Part shown: positions 15,383 to 22,758 of the stretch, piece after piece
Layout: each line of letters starts with the position of its first letter
Numbering within the stretch: the first letter of the stretch is position 1
Origin: Flavicella sp042091695
GTDB taxonomy: Bacteria > Bacteroidota > Bacteroidia > Flavobacteriales > Flavobacteriaceae
Direction of reading: 5' to 3'
Length of the DNA: 23,765 bases
Assembly: GCA_042091695.1 (NCBI GenBank)
Contig: JBELHA010000041.1
Span: 1 to 23,765 of the forward strand
Position numbers and translations under genes: made by a program
The notes under the pieces: model-generated
Told to the model about the DNA's origin: nothing
The model's input: only the letters and a program-made list of their open reading frames with translations
The model's database searches: none

Positions 15383-15415
15383 AAAAAAACTCCTGTCTGT
15401 TACAGGAGTTTTTTT
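15383..15415. terminator. Bidirectional intrinsic terminator between the FAH gene and the Sel1 gene
   Basis: ACTCCTGT (15389-15396), a 5-base loop and ACAGGAGT (15402-15409) form a perfect 8-bp stem. It is extended by the A run on the left and T run on the right. Seven T follow on the plus strand. The nine A on the left give a T tract for the minus-strand Sel1 transcript. Confidence 0.92.
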
Positions 15416-15437
15416 ATGCTTTTCAGTGGTTAATCTT

Positions 15438-15896
15438 CTAAACTTGCAGTGTATTAAATATTTCAACTGCTTTTGCGTATCCCTGGTTTTTTGCGTCTGA
15501 TAGCAAACTGATTCCTTTATCGGTGTCTTTTTTAGTTCCTTTTCCTTCTAAATACATTACTGCAAGATATGTTTTAGCTTCCGCATTGTTCTGTGCTGCT
15601 GCTTTACTAGCCCATTTAAATGCTTTTTCATCGTTCTTTTTCGTTAGGTAACCTCTCTTGTAAGCTCTTGTGAGCATCAATTGTGCTTTAAGATGGCCCT
15701 TTTCTCCAGCCTCTTCAAGTAATAAAATCCCCTTCTGTTTAAATTGTTTGGAAGCTTTTGGCTTCAAGTGTAGCAGTGCCATTTGGAATTCATTTTCACC
15801 ACTTGGTTGTTTGTTTTCAGCATTGTCTTGAGCAAATGCTGCTGCGTTGAATGTAATAATTGATAAAGCGATTAAAAGTGTTTTTTGTAAGAACAT
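15438..15896 (-). CDS. Exported Sel1-like repeat protein
   Basis: A 152-residue protein with a signal peptide (MFLQKTLLIALSIITFNAAAFAQ). About two and a half Sel1-type alpha-alpha repeats follow, for example AQLMLTRAYKRGYLTKKNDE and AKTYLAVMYLEGKGTKKDTD. Sel1 repeats bind other proteins, and no enzyme domain is present. The ATG at 15896 is chosen because the signal peptide starts there and the promoter at 15925-15955 lies just upstream. An in-frame ATG at 15959 falls upstream of that promoter. The gene is alone between two terminated or divergent units. A periplasmic role is likely, but its partner is unknown. Confidence 0.88.
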   Translation of the reverse strand: MFLQKTLLIALSIITFNAAAFAQDNAENKQPSGENEFQMALLHLKPKASKQFKQKGILLLEEAGEKGHLKAQLMLTRAYKRGYLTKKNDEKAFKWASKAAAQNNAEAKTYLAVMYLEGKGTKKDTDKGISLLSDAKNQGYAKAVEIFNTLQV

Positions 15897-15924
15897 AGTT
15901 TTTGGTTTTTTTAAAATTATACAG

Positions 15925-15955
15925 CAAATATAGGATGAATACAGTACTATGCAAA
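15925..15955 (-). promoter_or_regulatory. Promoter of the Sel1-repeat gene (Bacteroidota -33/-7 type)
   Basis: On the minus strand TTTG (complement 15952-15955) is followed by exactly 19 bases and then TATATTTG (complement 15925-15932). Both boxes and the spacing are consensus. The start codon lies 28 bases past the -7 box. Confidence 0.78.
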
Positions 15956-15970
15956 GCAAAGTACTGTATT
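15938..15970. promoter_or_regulatory. Perfect 11-bp inverted repeat around the Sel1 gene -33 box (candidate operator)
   Basis: AATACAGTACT (15938-15948) and AGTACTGTATT (15960-15970) are perfect inverted copies separated by 11 bases. The -33 box at 15952-15955 falls in that spacer, so a dimeric protein bound here would cover the promoter. No T tract suits a terminator reading on either strand, and no gene ends here. Confidence 0.7.
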
Positions 15971-16081
15971 TAACATATAATTAGTTTTTTTTTAACAATT
16001 TGAGAGATTTTCAATGTAAGATCAATATGTGTATGGCAAACATTTCTAGTTGCATTGCATACAATTGACAGATATCTTCTT

Positions 16082-16089
16082 TACCTTTG
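16082..16089 (+). promoter_or_regulatory. Candidate -7 element for cinA
   Basis: TACCTTTG matches TAnnTTTG exactly, 21 bases before the TTG start of cinA. No TTTG is found at the ideal 19-base spacing. Confidence 0.45.
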
Positions 16090-16110
16090 CGAGCTTAAAA
16101 ACACATACAA

Positions 16111-17364
16111 TTGAAGGCAGAAATAATCACAATAGGGGATGAGATACTCATAGGTCAAATAGTGGATACCAATTCTCAATGGATGGCACAAGAGTTGAAT
16201 AAAATCGGGGTGTCTGTGTACCAAGTTACTTCCATTCAGGACGATAAGGAGCATATAGTAAAAGCGTTAAAAGAAGCTGAGCAGCGCGTAGACATCGTCT
16301 TAATTACAGGTGGACTTGGACCTACAAAAGACGATATTACCAAGCATACACTCGCGGCTTATTTTGAAGACCATTTGGTGTTGAATGATGGAGTAGTTAC
16401 TCATGTACAAAATATGTTTGCATCGAGGGGTATTCCTTTTTCCGAATTGAATCGTTTGCAAGGAATGGTTCCGAGTCGCTGCACCGTTTTGAACAATGAA
16501 TTGGGAACAGCACCGGGTATGTTTTTTAAAGAAAATGACACCTTGTTTTTCTCAATGCCAGGCGTTCCCTACGAGATGAAAGGTTTGATGTCAAAAAGTG
16601 TATTACCACTCTTAAAAGACACGTTTGATTTACCTTACATTTTACACAAAACTTTGATAACCTATGGGAAGGGGGAAAGCGCTGTTGCAGAAATGCTTGA
16701 ATCTTGGGAAGAAGCATTGCCTTCTGAACTTAAATTTGCGTATCTGCCTGCTCCAGGTAAGTTGCGTTTGCGAATCACAGCTATCGGGAAAGATAAAGAT
16801 ATATTGCAAGAATTGATCGCTACTTCCGTAGGCAGCTTGCAAGTAATTCTTGGAGACTTGATTGTGGGTATGGAAGACACTGAAAGTGTAGAAGTACAAG
16901 TGGGTAGCCTTCTTAAAAAATACGGTGCAAGTTTATCTTTGGCTGAAAGTTGTACAGGAGGACGACTCTCAAGTGCTTTGGTGGCAATTCCAGGAACCTC
17001 CCAATACTACAAAGGAGGTATTGTAGCTTATACGGAAACCATTAAAAAAGAACTGTTAGGAGTTCCTCAAAGTCTATTGACACAACACACCGTAGTAAGT
17101 TGTGCAGTAGCTGAGGCAATGGCAAAGGGTGTTCAAGAAAAAATGCAGTCAGATTTTAGTATTGCCACAACGGGTAATGCAGGACCTACAACGGACACAA
17201 CTGACAAGTCACTGGGAGTTGTATGTATTGCTATTGCTACACCCAAAGGTGTCATTTCAAAAGAATTCAACTTTGGGACCCCCAGAGAAAAGGTGATAGA
17301 ACGTTCTGTAAATAAGGCGTTTGAGATGTTGAGAAAAGAAATATTAAAAAACTATCTAAAATAG
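16111..17364 (+). CDS. cinA: CinA family protein (competence/damage-inducible; probable NMN deamidase domain)
   Basis: A two-domain protein of 417 residues. The N-terminal MoCF-like domain (1-170) starts MKAEIITIGDEILIGQIVDTNS and has ITGGLGPTKDD at 65-75; in related proteins this domain is an ADP-ribose pyrophosphatase. The C-terminal CinA/PncC domain (about 255-415) has SLAESCTGGRLSSAL from 276 and TTGNAGPT; it usually deamidates nicotinamide mononucleotide in NAD recycling. The start codon is TTG at 16111. No upstream ATG fits, and the family N-terminus begins exactly there. A candidate -7 box lies 21 bases upstream. The L28 gene follows after 69 bases. Confidence 0.93.
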   Translation: MKAEIITIGDEILIGQIVDTNSQWMAQELNKIGVSVYQVTSIQDDKEHIVKALKEAEQRVDIVLITGGLGPTKDDITKHTLAAYFEDHLVLNDGVVTHVQNMFASRGIPFSELNRLQGMVPSRCTVLNNELGTAPGMFFKENDTLFFSMPGVPYEMKGLMSKSVLPLLKDTFDLPYILHKTLITYGKGESAVAEMLESWEEALPSELKFAYLPAPGKLRLRITAIGKDKDILQELIATSVGSLQVILGDLIVGMEDTESVEVQVGSLLKKYGASLSLAESCTGGRLSSALVAIPGTSQYYKGGIVAYTETIKKELLGVPQSLLTQHTVVSCAVAEAMAKGVQEKMQSDFSIATTGNAGPTTDTTDKSLGVVCIAIATPKGVISKEFNFGTPREKVIERSVNKAFEMLRKEILKNYLK

Positions 17365-17395
17365 TTGGTAGAATCTATAAATAATCGTTAATTTG
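17365..17395 (+). promoter_or_regulatory. Candidate promoter of the rpmB-rpmG-DUF4295 operon
   Basis: TTG (17365-17367) directly after the cinA stop, a 20-base spacer and TTAATTTG (17388-17395, one mismatch to TAnnTTTG) resemble a Bacteroidota promoter. The leader to rpmB would be about 30-35 bases. Confidence 0.42.
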
Positions 17396-17433
17396 CACTT
17401 CGTTTAGAAATAAAAATATAAAAGAGTATAAAG

Positions 17434-17670
17434 ATGTCTAGAGTTTGTGAACTTACAGGAAAAAAAGCAATGGTTGGAAACAATGTTTCTCATGCTTTGA
17501 ATAGAACAAAAAGAAAATTTGACGCTAACTTAATTACAAAGCGTTTTTATATCCCAGAAGAAGACAAGTGGATCAAACTTAAAGTTTCTACTTCTGCGTT
17601 AAAAAATATCAACAAAAATGGTATCTCTGCTGTATTAAAAGAAGCTAGAGAAAAAGGTTTTATCAAGTAA
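17434..17670 (+). CDS. rpmB: 50S ribosomal protein L28
   Basis: Large-subunit ribosomal protein bL28 of 78 residues. The start MSRVCELTGKKAMVGNNVSHA and the middle part (TKRKFDANL, RFYIPEEDKWIKLKVST) are typical for Bacteroidota L28. It has a single cysteine, at position 5 (no zinc-binding CxxC pair). It is the first of three small ribosomal-type genes spaced 28 and 8 bases apart, with an A-rich leader before the ATG. Confidence 0.97.
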   Translation: MSRVCELTGKKAMVGNNVSHALNRTKRKFDANLITKRFYIPEEDKWIKLKVSTSALKNINKNGISAVLKEAREKGFIK

Positions 17671-17698
17671 GACTTTTACCTACTAAATATATATAGAG

Positions 17699-17881
17699 AT
17701 GGCAAAAAAAGGAAATAGAATCCAAGTTATTTTAGAATGTACAGAGCACAAAGCAACTGGAAAACCAGGAACTTCTAGATACATTACTACAAAGAATAAA
17801 AAGAATACACCGGATAGAATGGAGTTGAAAAAATTCAACCCAATCTTGAAGAAAATGACTGTTCACAAAGAAATTAAATAA
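17699..17881 (+). CDS. rpmG: 50S ribosomal protein L33
   Basis: Large-subunit ribosomal protein bL33 of 60 residues (MAKKGNRIQVILECTEH, SRYITTKNKKNTPDRMELKK). The zinc-binding CxxC pairs of some L33 forms are absent; only one cysteine is present (C14), so this is the zinc-independent type. It is flanked by rpmB and the DUF4295 gene. Confidence 0.97.
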   Translation: MAKKGNRIQVILECTEHKATGKPGTSRYITTKNKKNTPDRMELKKFNPILKKMTVHKEIK

Positions 17882-17889
17882 GGTAAGAC

Positions 17890-18042
17890 ATGGCAAAGAA
17901 ATCAGTAGCAACGTTACAGACAGGATCAAAGAGATTGTCAAAAGCTATCAGAATGGTAAAATCTCCTAAAACTGGAGCTTATACTTTCGTAGAAGCGATT
18001 ATGGACCCATCTAAAGTAAACGACTTTTTAAACAAAAAGTAA
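17890..18042 (+). CDS. DUF4295 small basic protein, probable Bacteroidota ribosomal protein
   Basis: A 50-residue basic protein starting MAKKSVATLQTGSKRLSKAI and ending DPSKVNDFLNKK. It starts 8 bases after the L33 stop and is followed at once by a strong terminator, so it is the last gene of the ribosomal operon. The family is known as DUF4295 and is restricted to Bacteroidota. From memory, the F. johnsoniae ribosome structure revealed an extra large-subunit protein named bL38, which I believe is this family; I could not check that. Size, charge and position all fit a ribosomal protein. Confidence 0.9.
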   Translation: MAKKSVATLQTGSKRLSKAIRMVKSPKTGAYTFVEAIMDPSKVNDFLNKK

Positions 18043-18061
18043 GACATACTTCATAGATTAT

Positions 18062-18099
18062 AAAGCTACTTTCATTTTTTGAAAGTAGCTTTTTTTTTT
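18062..18099 (+). terminator. Intrinsic terminator of the rpmB-rpmG-DUF4295 operon
   Basis: A 13-bp stem, AAAGCTACTTTCA (18062-18074) and TGAAAGTAGCTTT (18080-18092), with a T5 loop is followed by further T to 18099. It lies 20 bases after the DUF4295 stop and separates this operon from ftsY. Confidence 0.93.
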
Positions 18100-18216
18100 A
18101 AAGATATTTCTTTAAATACTTCTTGTATTACTGATGACTTATTTCAGATAATTCATATATAATTCTTACTTTTACAGCTTCTTACTTGTTATATCCTTTA
18201 AGATTTTTACTTTATT

Positions 18217-19191
18217 ATGAGTTTTTTTAAAAAAATTTTTGCAAAAGAAAAGAAAGAAAGTCTAGACAAAGGTCTTGAAAAGACCACAGCTAGCTTTTTT
18301 GACAAACTGACCATTGCTGTCGCTGGAAAATCCTCTGTAGATGCAGAAGTTTTAGACGATTTAGAAGATGTTTTGATTTCTTCTGATGTAGGGGTTGAAA
18401 CGACTTTAAAGATTATTGATCGCATAGAAAGTCGCGTTGCCAAAGATAAATACGTTGGAACGGACGCACTCAACGCCGTACTAAGAGAAGAAATTGCTGG
18501 ACTTTTGTCAGAAACGAACCTTGGTGATGCTGTTGATTTTGAGCTCCCTTCAGGTAAAAAACCACACGTGATTATGGTCGTGGGTGTCAATGGAGTTGGT
18601 AAAACGACTACTATCGGAAAATTGGCCTCTCAGTTTCATAAAAAAGGATACAAAGTAGTATTGGGTGCCGCTGATACATTTAGAGCAGCTGCTATAGACC
18701 AATTAAAGGTGTGGGCAGATCGTGTCGGAGTGCCTATTGTACATCAGGAGATGGGGTCTGACCCTGCTTCTGTTGCATTTGACACATTGACTTCTGCTGT
18801 CGCACAAGATGCTGATGTGGTGATCATCGATACTGCAGGGCGTTTGCACAACAAAATAAACCTGATGAATGAATTGTCTAAAATCAAAAAAGTAATGCAG
18901 AAAGTGGTCGCAGATGCACCTGATGAAGTATTGCTTGTATTGGACGGTTCTACGGGACAAAATGCTTTTGAGCAGGCAAAACAATTTACACTTGCCACTG
19001 AAGTAAGTGCTTTGGCTGTCACAAAATTAGACGGAACTGCTAAAGGTGGTGTTGTTATCGGCATTTCTGACCAGTTTAAAATTCCTGTGAAATACATCGG
19101 CGTTGGAGAAAGCATAGACGACTTACAGGTATTCAACAAGTTTGAGTTTGTAGATTCGTTTTTCAATAAGGCTCAAAATAAACATAGCTAA
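18217..19191 (+). CDS. ftsY: Signal recognition particle receptor FtsY
   Basis: SRP-GTPase that docks ribosome-SRP complexes at the inner membrane. The protein has 324 residues: an N helical bundle (about 15-110) and a G domain with P-loop GVNGVGKT (123-130), the DTFRAAA insertion motif (153-159), DTAGR (205-209) and TKLDG (269-273). The long acidic A domain of E. coli FtsY is missing; only a short basic N-terminus (MSFFKKIFAKEKKE) remains, as in many bacteria. It lies downstream of the ribosomal cluster but is separated by a terminator, so it needs its own promoter. I could not fix one; only TAnnTTTA-like strings are present. Confidence 0.97.
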   Translation: MSFFKKIFAKEKKESLDKGLEKTTASFFDKLTIAVAGKSSVDAEVLDDLEDVLISSDVGVETTLKIIDRIESRVAKDKYVGTDALNAVLREEIAGLLSETNLGDAVDFELPSGKKPHVIMVVGVNGVGKTTTIGKLASQFHKKGYKVVLGAADTFRAAAIDQLKVWADRVGVPIVHQEMGSDPASVAFDTLTSAVAQDADVVIIDTAGRLHNKINLMNELSKIKKVMQKVVADAPDEVLLVLDGSTGQNAFEQAKQFTLATEVSALAVTKLDGTAKGGVVIGISDQFKIPVKYIGVGESIDDLQVFNKFEFVDSFFNKAQNKHS

Positions 19192-19215
19192 CCCTATTAT
19201 ATTTACAATTACTTT

Positions 19216-19238
19216 AGTGTTCCTTAGAAACACTTTTT
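19216..19238 (+). terminator. Probable intrinsic terminator of ftsY
   Basis: AGTGTT (19216-19221) and AACACT (19229-19234) form a 6-bp stem with a 7-base loop. It is followed by TTTT, 25 bases after the ftsY stop. The stem is short, hence moderate confidence. Confidence 0.5.
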
Positions 19239-19318
19239 AACGGAGTTTGTTTATTTTTACAGTACAATTGTCAGTTTTCATTATTTTTACGACTGATTGT
19301 TAAATCCATTAAAAGTAC

Positions 19319-20911
19319 ATGCACAAGACTGACATTCCCATAGTTGAAACTGGCTATTTTTCTGAGTTAATCAGCGCTTATATATCGAATGATCCCAAGG
19401 TCTCTCACCTCTATGGTAATGCTGCGTCTTTAGAACAAATAGCATCGCAAATAGCGATGAAATCAGCCACTTTCACCCTGGATCAGCGCAATGTATTGGT
19501 CACTTCTTTGGAAGCGCAGTATTGTGATACTGCAATGAGCGAAAAGACACGTCTTCATATACAGGCTCTGTCAAACGAAAAAACTTTTACGGTGGTAACC
19601 GGCCACCAATTGAATATTTTTACGGGACCACTCTATTTTTTGTACAAAATAGTAACTACAATCAATACCTGTAAAGCGTTAAAAGAAGCCCATCCAACTC
19701 TTGATTTTGTTCCTGTGTATTGGATGGCAACAGAAGACCATGATTTTGAGGAAATCAATCACTTTTTTGTGCATGGCAAAAAACTATCTTGGGAGGTTCC
19801 TGCAGCAGGACCTGTTGGGAGGCACACCACTGAGGGTTTAGATGTGGTTTTTGAAGCCTTTTCGAATGAATTAGGGACCAGTGAAAATGCAGTCACTCTA
19901 AAGAAACTATTCAAAAAGGCCTATTTAGAACACGCTACGCTTACCGAAGCAACTCGCTACTTAGTCAACGCTCTATTTGCCGACTATGGCTTGGTAATCC
20001 TCGATGGTGATGATACTTTACTAAAAACAGCTTTTGCTCCGGTAGCTAAAAGAGAATTGACAACTGAATTTGCTCACAAAGCCATTTCGGAAGCCGATAG
20101 CTTTCTTTCTAAGCACTATAAGCTACAAGTCAATCCTAGAGATATCAACTTGTTTTATATCAAAGACAAGCTAAGAGAGCGAATTGTGGTCCAGGAAAAT
20201 CGCTTTGTAATCAACAATACGAAATTATCTTTCTCCAAAGAAGAAATTATACACGAACTGGAATTACATCCAGAACGCTTCAGTCCCAATGTGATATTAC
20301 GCCCCTTGTATCAAGAGCTTGTATTGCCCAATTTAGCCTATGTTGGTGGTGGAGGTGAACTAGCGTATTGGCTACAACTTAAAAATATGTTCACAGTAAG
20401 TGAGGTTCCTTTTCCAATCTTACTACTACGTAATTCGGTGCTTTTAGCGACTGAAAAACAAGCAAAAAAAATATCGAATTTACAGCTTTCTTTTCAAGAC
20501 CTCTTTAAAAAACAAGAGACCCTAATCACTGAAAAAGTAAAAGAAGTATCTTCACTCTCCTTGGATTTTTCGAAACAAAGACAAGTTTTGGACCAGCTGT
20601 TCGCTGATTTACACCCTGTAGTTTCCAAGACTGATATTTCCTTTGAAGGTGCCCTGTTTGCGCAAGAAAAAAAGCAACGCAAAGGATTGGAGATGCTAGA
20701 AAAAAGACTTTTAAAAGCGGAAAAGAAAAAGCATGCTGACCATGTAGAACGTATTCGATTGTTGCAAGATGCTTTATTCCCAAGAAAAGGTCTGCAGGAA
20801 CGAAATGTCAATTTTTCTGAATTGTATCTTGAGTATGGAGCAGCATTGATTCCTAATTTGATTTTGAATTTGCAGCCCTTTCAATCTGTTTTTACGGTAC
20901 TCACAAAATAA
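19319..20911 (+). CDS. bshC: Bacillithiol biosynthesis cysteine-adding enzyme BshC
   Basis: Probably catalyses the last step of bacillithiol synthesis, adding cysteine to glucosaminyl malate. The protein has 530 residues, normal for the family. Recognisable parts are TVVTGHQLNIFTGPLYFLYK (91-110), VYWMATEDHDFEEINHFF (133-150), ILRPLYQELVLPNLAYVGG in the middle, and a charged helical coiled-coil region in the C-terminal third (about 395-475; KKQRKGLEMLEKRLLKAEKK). The ATG at 19319 gives the expected N-terminus. bshA and bshB are not in the window. Presence of bshC suggests the cell uses bacillithiol as its low-molecular-weight thiol. Confidence 0.94.
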   Translation: MHKTDIPIVETGYFSELISAYISNDPKVSHLYGNAASLEQIASQIAMKSATFTLDQRNVLVTSLEAQYCDTAMSEKTRLHIQALSNEKTFTVVTGHQLNIFTGPLYFLYKIVTTINTCKALKEAHPTLDFVPVYWMATEDHDFEEINHFFVHGKKLSWEVPAAGPVGRHTTEGLDVVFEAFSNELGTSENAVTLKKLFKKAYLEHATLTEATRYLVNALFADYGLVILDGDDTLLKTAFAPVAKRELTTEFAHKAISEADSFLSKHYKLQVNPRDINLFYIKDKLRERIVVQENRFVINNTKLSFSKEEIIHELELHPERFSPNVILRPLYQELVLPNLAYVGGGGELAYWLQLKNMFTVSEVPFPILLLRNSVLLATEKQAKKISNLQLSFQDLFKKQETLITEKVKEVSSLSLDFSKQRQVLDQLFADLHPVVSKTDISFEGALFAQEKKQRKGLEMLEKRLLKAEKKKHADHVERIRLLQDALFPRKGLQERNVNFSELYLEYGAALIPNLILNLQPFQSVFTVLTK

Positions 20912-20912
20912 G

Positions 20913-20951
20913 CAGGCTCTTTTGGTATACTGTATGCCTTTCGGCAGCCTG
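20913..20951 (+). terminator. Structured GC-rich region after bshC, possible terminator
   Basis: CAGGCT (20913-20918) pairs with AGCCTG (20946-20951). Inside, GGTATA (20924-20929) can pair with TATGCC (20933-20938), or TGCC with GGCA (20935-20946). A T-rich stretch follows only about 12 bases later. It is unusually GC-rich for this intergenic DNA. It could be a terminator or another RNA structure. Confidence 0.35.
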
Positions 20952-21022
20952 ACAAATTGCGTTTTTTTCCTTTTTTTATAAAATAAAGGGGGTATTATTT
21001 TTTTATACTCTAAAAATCACAG

Positions 21023-21030
21023 TAATTTTG
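21023..21030 (+). promoter_or_regulatory. Candidate -7 element for the MATE gene
   Basis: TAATTTTG matches TAnnTTTG exactly, 35 bases before the GTG start. It lies in the same 13-base context (AGTAATTTTGTTA) as the surE -7 box. No TTTG box is seen at the ideal distance. Confidence 0.45.
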
Positions 21031-21065
21031 TTAAATATTTAGTAATTCAATTCAAAACACCTACT

Positions 21066-22445
21066 GTGAACCTAATTCAATATACTTCTGAGTTTAAAAA
21101 AAACCTACGATTGGCTTATCCTGTAATGCTTGGGCAATTGGGGCATGTTTTGGTTGGTTTTGCAGACAATATTATGGTAGGTGAGTTGGGACCTGCTCCT
21201 TTGGCTGCTGTTTCTTTGGCAAACAGCTTGGCTTTTATCGCCTTCAGTGCGGGTATTGGTTTTACACTTGCTATTACGCCTCTAATCGCTGAAGCGGACA
21301 GTGAAAATAATATTGAAAATGGACAACGTTATTTCCAACACGGAATTTTAATGTCTACCGTATTGGGAGTTGTACTGTGTCTCGTATTGTTTTTGATGAA
21401 ACCTTTGATGTCACATATGAGTCAACCAGAAGAGGTTGTAGCCTATGCATTGCCCTACTTTGACATTATCACGGTGTCGATGATACCGCTGTTGGTATTT
21501 CAAGCTTACAAGCAGTTTTCTGACGGTATGTCGCAAACCAAATACGCCATGCGTGCTGCTATCTATGCCAACCTGATCAATATTGCATTGAACTATGTCT
21601 TGATCTATGGTAAATTCGGTTTTCCTCGTTTAGAATTGATTGGCGCAGGATGGGGTACATTGATATCTAGAGTGTTTATGTTGGCGTTTATCATGTATAT
21701 GATACACAGTAAAAAGGTATTTGCTCGTTTTATAGCTCCTATAAAATTTTCTCAAATAAAGAAAACTGTGCTTAAAAAGGTGTTTGACTTGGGCTATCCA
21801 AGTGCCATGCAGATGTTGTTTGAGATTGGAATCTTTGGAACTGCGATTATCTTGTCGGGTGTCATTGGAACCAATGCGCAAGCTGCCAATCAGATCAGTC
21901 TGAATTTGGCGACCATGACTTTTATGATTGCCATAGGCTTAGGAGTTACTGCTACGGTACGCGTCGGGAATCAAAAAGGACTCAAAAAGTATGTCGACCT
22001 CAAACGAATAGCCGTTTCGGTTTTTATATTAATGTTCATTATTGATGTCGTATTTGCTGTTGGATTTATAGCCTTAAAAGATATATTGCCCTATGCCTAT
22101 ATTGACGATATTGAGGTGATAGAAATTGCGTCATCACTTCTTGTAATTGCGGGATTGTTTCAAATATCAGACGGAATGCAAGTGGTTTTTCTAGGAGCGT
22201 TGAGAGGATTGCAAGATGTCATTTACCCAATGTGGGCTACTTTTGTATCCTATTGGGTGATTGGGTTTCCGATTTGCTATTATTTAGGTTTGAAAACGGA
22301 ACTGGGCTCAATGGGGGTATGGATTGGATTGTTGGTAGGATTGACTGCCTCTGCTATTTTGTTGTACCTTCGCTTCCGTAAATTATCAGAAAATTTAATT
22401 CTTTCACCCGAAAAAGAAAACGAATCTAACGAACAACACGCATAA
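21066..22445 (+). CDS. MATE-family multidrug efflux transporter
   Basis: Cation-coupled drug exporter of the NorM type, 459 residues with about 12 hydrophobic segments. The first half starts RLAYPVMLGQLGHVLVGFADNIMVGELG, and the second half repeats the pattern with LGYPSAMQMLFEIGIF and IGTNAQAANQISLNLATMTFMIAIGLG, the two-fold layout of MATE proteins. The start is GTG at 21066 (NLIQYTSEFKKNLRLAYP), with no suitable ATG nearby. A small acidic protein gene follows after 17 bases and may be co-transcribed. Substrates cannot be predicted. Confidence 0.94.
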   Translation: MNLIQYTSEFKKNLRLAYPVMLGQLGHVLVGFADNIMVGELGPAPLAAVSLANSLAFIAFSAGIGFTLAITPLIAEADSENNIENGQRYFQHGILMSTVLGVVLCLVLFLMKPLMSHMSQPEEVVAYALPYFDIITVSMIPLLVFQAYKQFSDGMSQTKYAMRAAIYANLINIALNYVLIYGKFGFPRLELIGAGWGTLISRVFMLAFIMYMIHSKKVFARFIAPIKFSQIKKTVLKKVFDLGYPSAMQMLFEIGIFGTAIILSGVIGTNAQAANQISLNLATMTFMIAIGLGVTATVRVGNQKGLKKYVDLKRIAVSVFILMFIIDVVFAVGFIALKDILPYAYIDDIEVIEIASSLLVIAGLFQISDGMQVVFLGALRGLQDVIYPMWATFVSYWVIGFPICYYLGLKTELGSMGVWIGLLVGLTASAILLYLRFRKLSENLILSPEKENESNEQHA

Positions 22446-22462
22446 AACACAAATAGGATACT

Positions 22463-22696
22463 ATGGAATTACCAAAATTTTTATTAGGAGACAATACCAA
22501 AGCCAACGAAGAGGATATCTTTGTAATACATACTGAATTTCCACGTTTTATCATCAACCTAAAAGACGATGAAATGGAGATGATGGACGATTTGATCGGA
22601 AGTGATGAAGAAGAACTGGCTATTTTAGTAGCCGAATACATCGAAGAAGCGTCTCAGTTTTACGATGAAGAAATGAAGGCTTACGAAGCCGAATAA
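22463..22696 (+). CDS. Small acidic hypothetical protein
   Basis: A 77-residue protein of unknown function, strongly acidic (many D and E, clusters such as DDEMEMMDD and GSDEEELA) with no membrane segment or cysteine. It starts MELPKFLLGDNTKANEEDIF and contains VIHTEFPRFIINL. It sits 17 bases after the MATE gene and 62 bases before the DEAD-box helicase, with codon use like its neighbours, which supports a real gene. I recall similar short acidic proteins in other Bacteroidota genomes but cannot name the family. Confidence 0.82.
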   Translation: MELPKFLLGDNTKANEEDIFVIHTEFPRFIINLKDDEMEMMDDLIGSDEEELAILVAEYIEEASQFYDEEMKAYEAE

Positions 22697-22710
22697 GTAG
22701 TACCAATAGC

Positions 22711-22730
22711 TAGTTTTGTCAGGACAAAAC
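22711..22730 (+). promoter_or_regulatory. Candidate -7 box overlapped by an 18-bp palindrome, upstream of the DEAD-box gene
   Basis: TAGTTTTG (22711-22718) fits TAnnTTTG. GTTTTGTCAGGACAAAAC (22713-22730) is an inverted repeat with 8-bp arms and a 2-base centre that covers the box and the expected transcript start. It is not followed by a T tract, so an operator or a 5' hairpin is more likely than a terminator. No -33 box is seen at the ideal spacing. Confidence 0.45.
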
Positions 22731-22758
22731 CAATAGTATTATTCAAAATATAACAAAG

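Noticed and set aside
19251..19290. TTATTTTTAC occurring twice, 30 bases apart, before bshC
   Set aside because: Low-complexity sequence; neither copy forms a full promoter with a correctly spaced TTTG.
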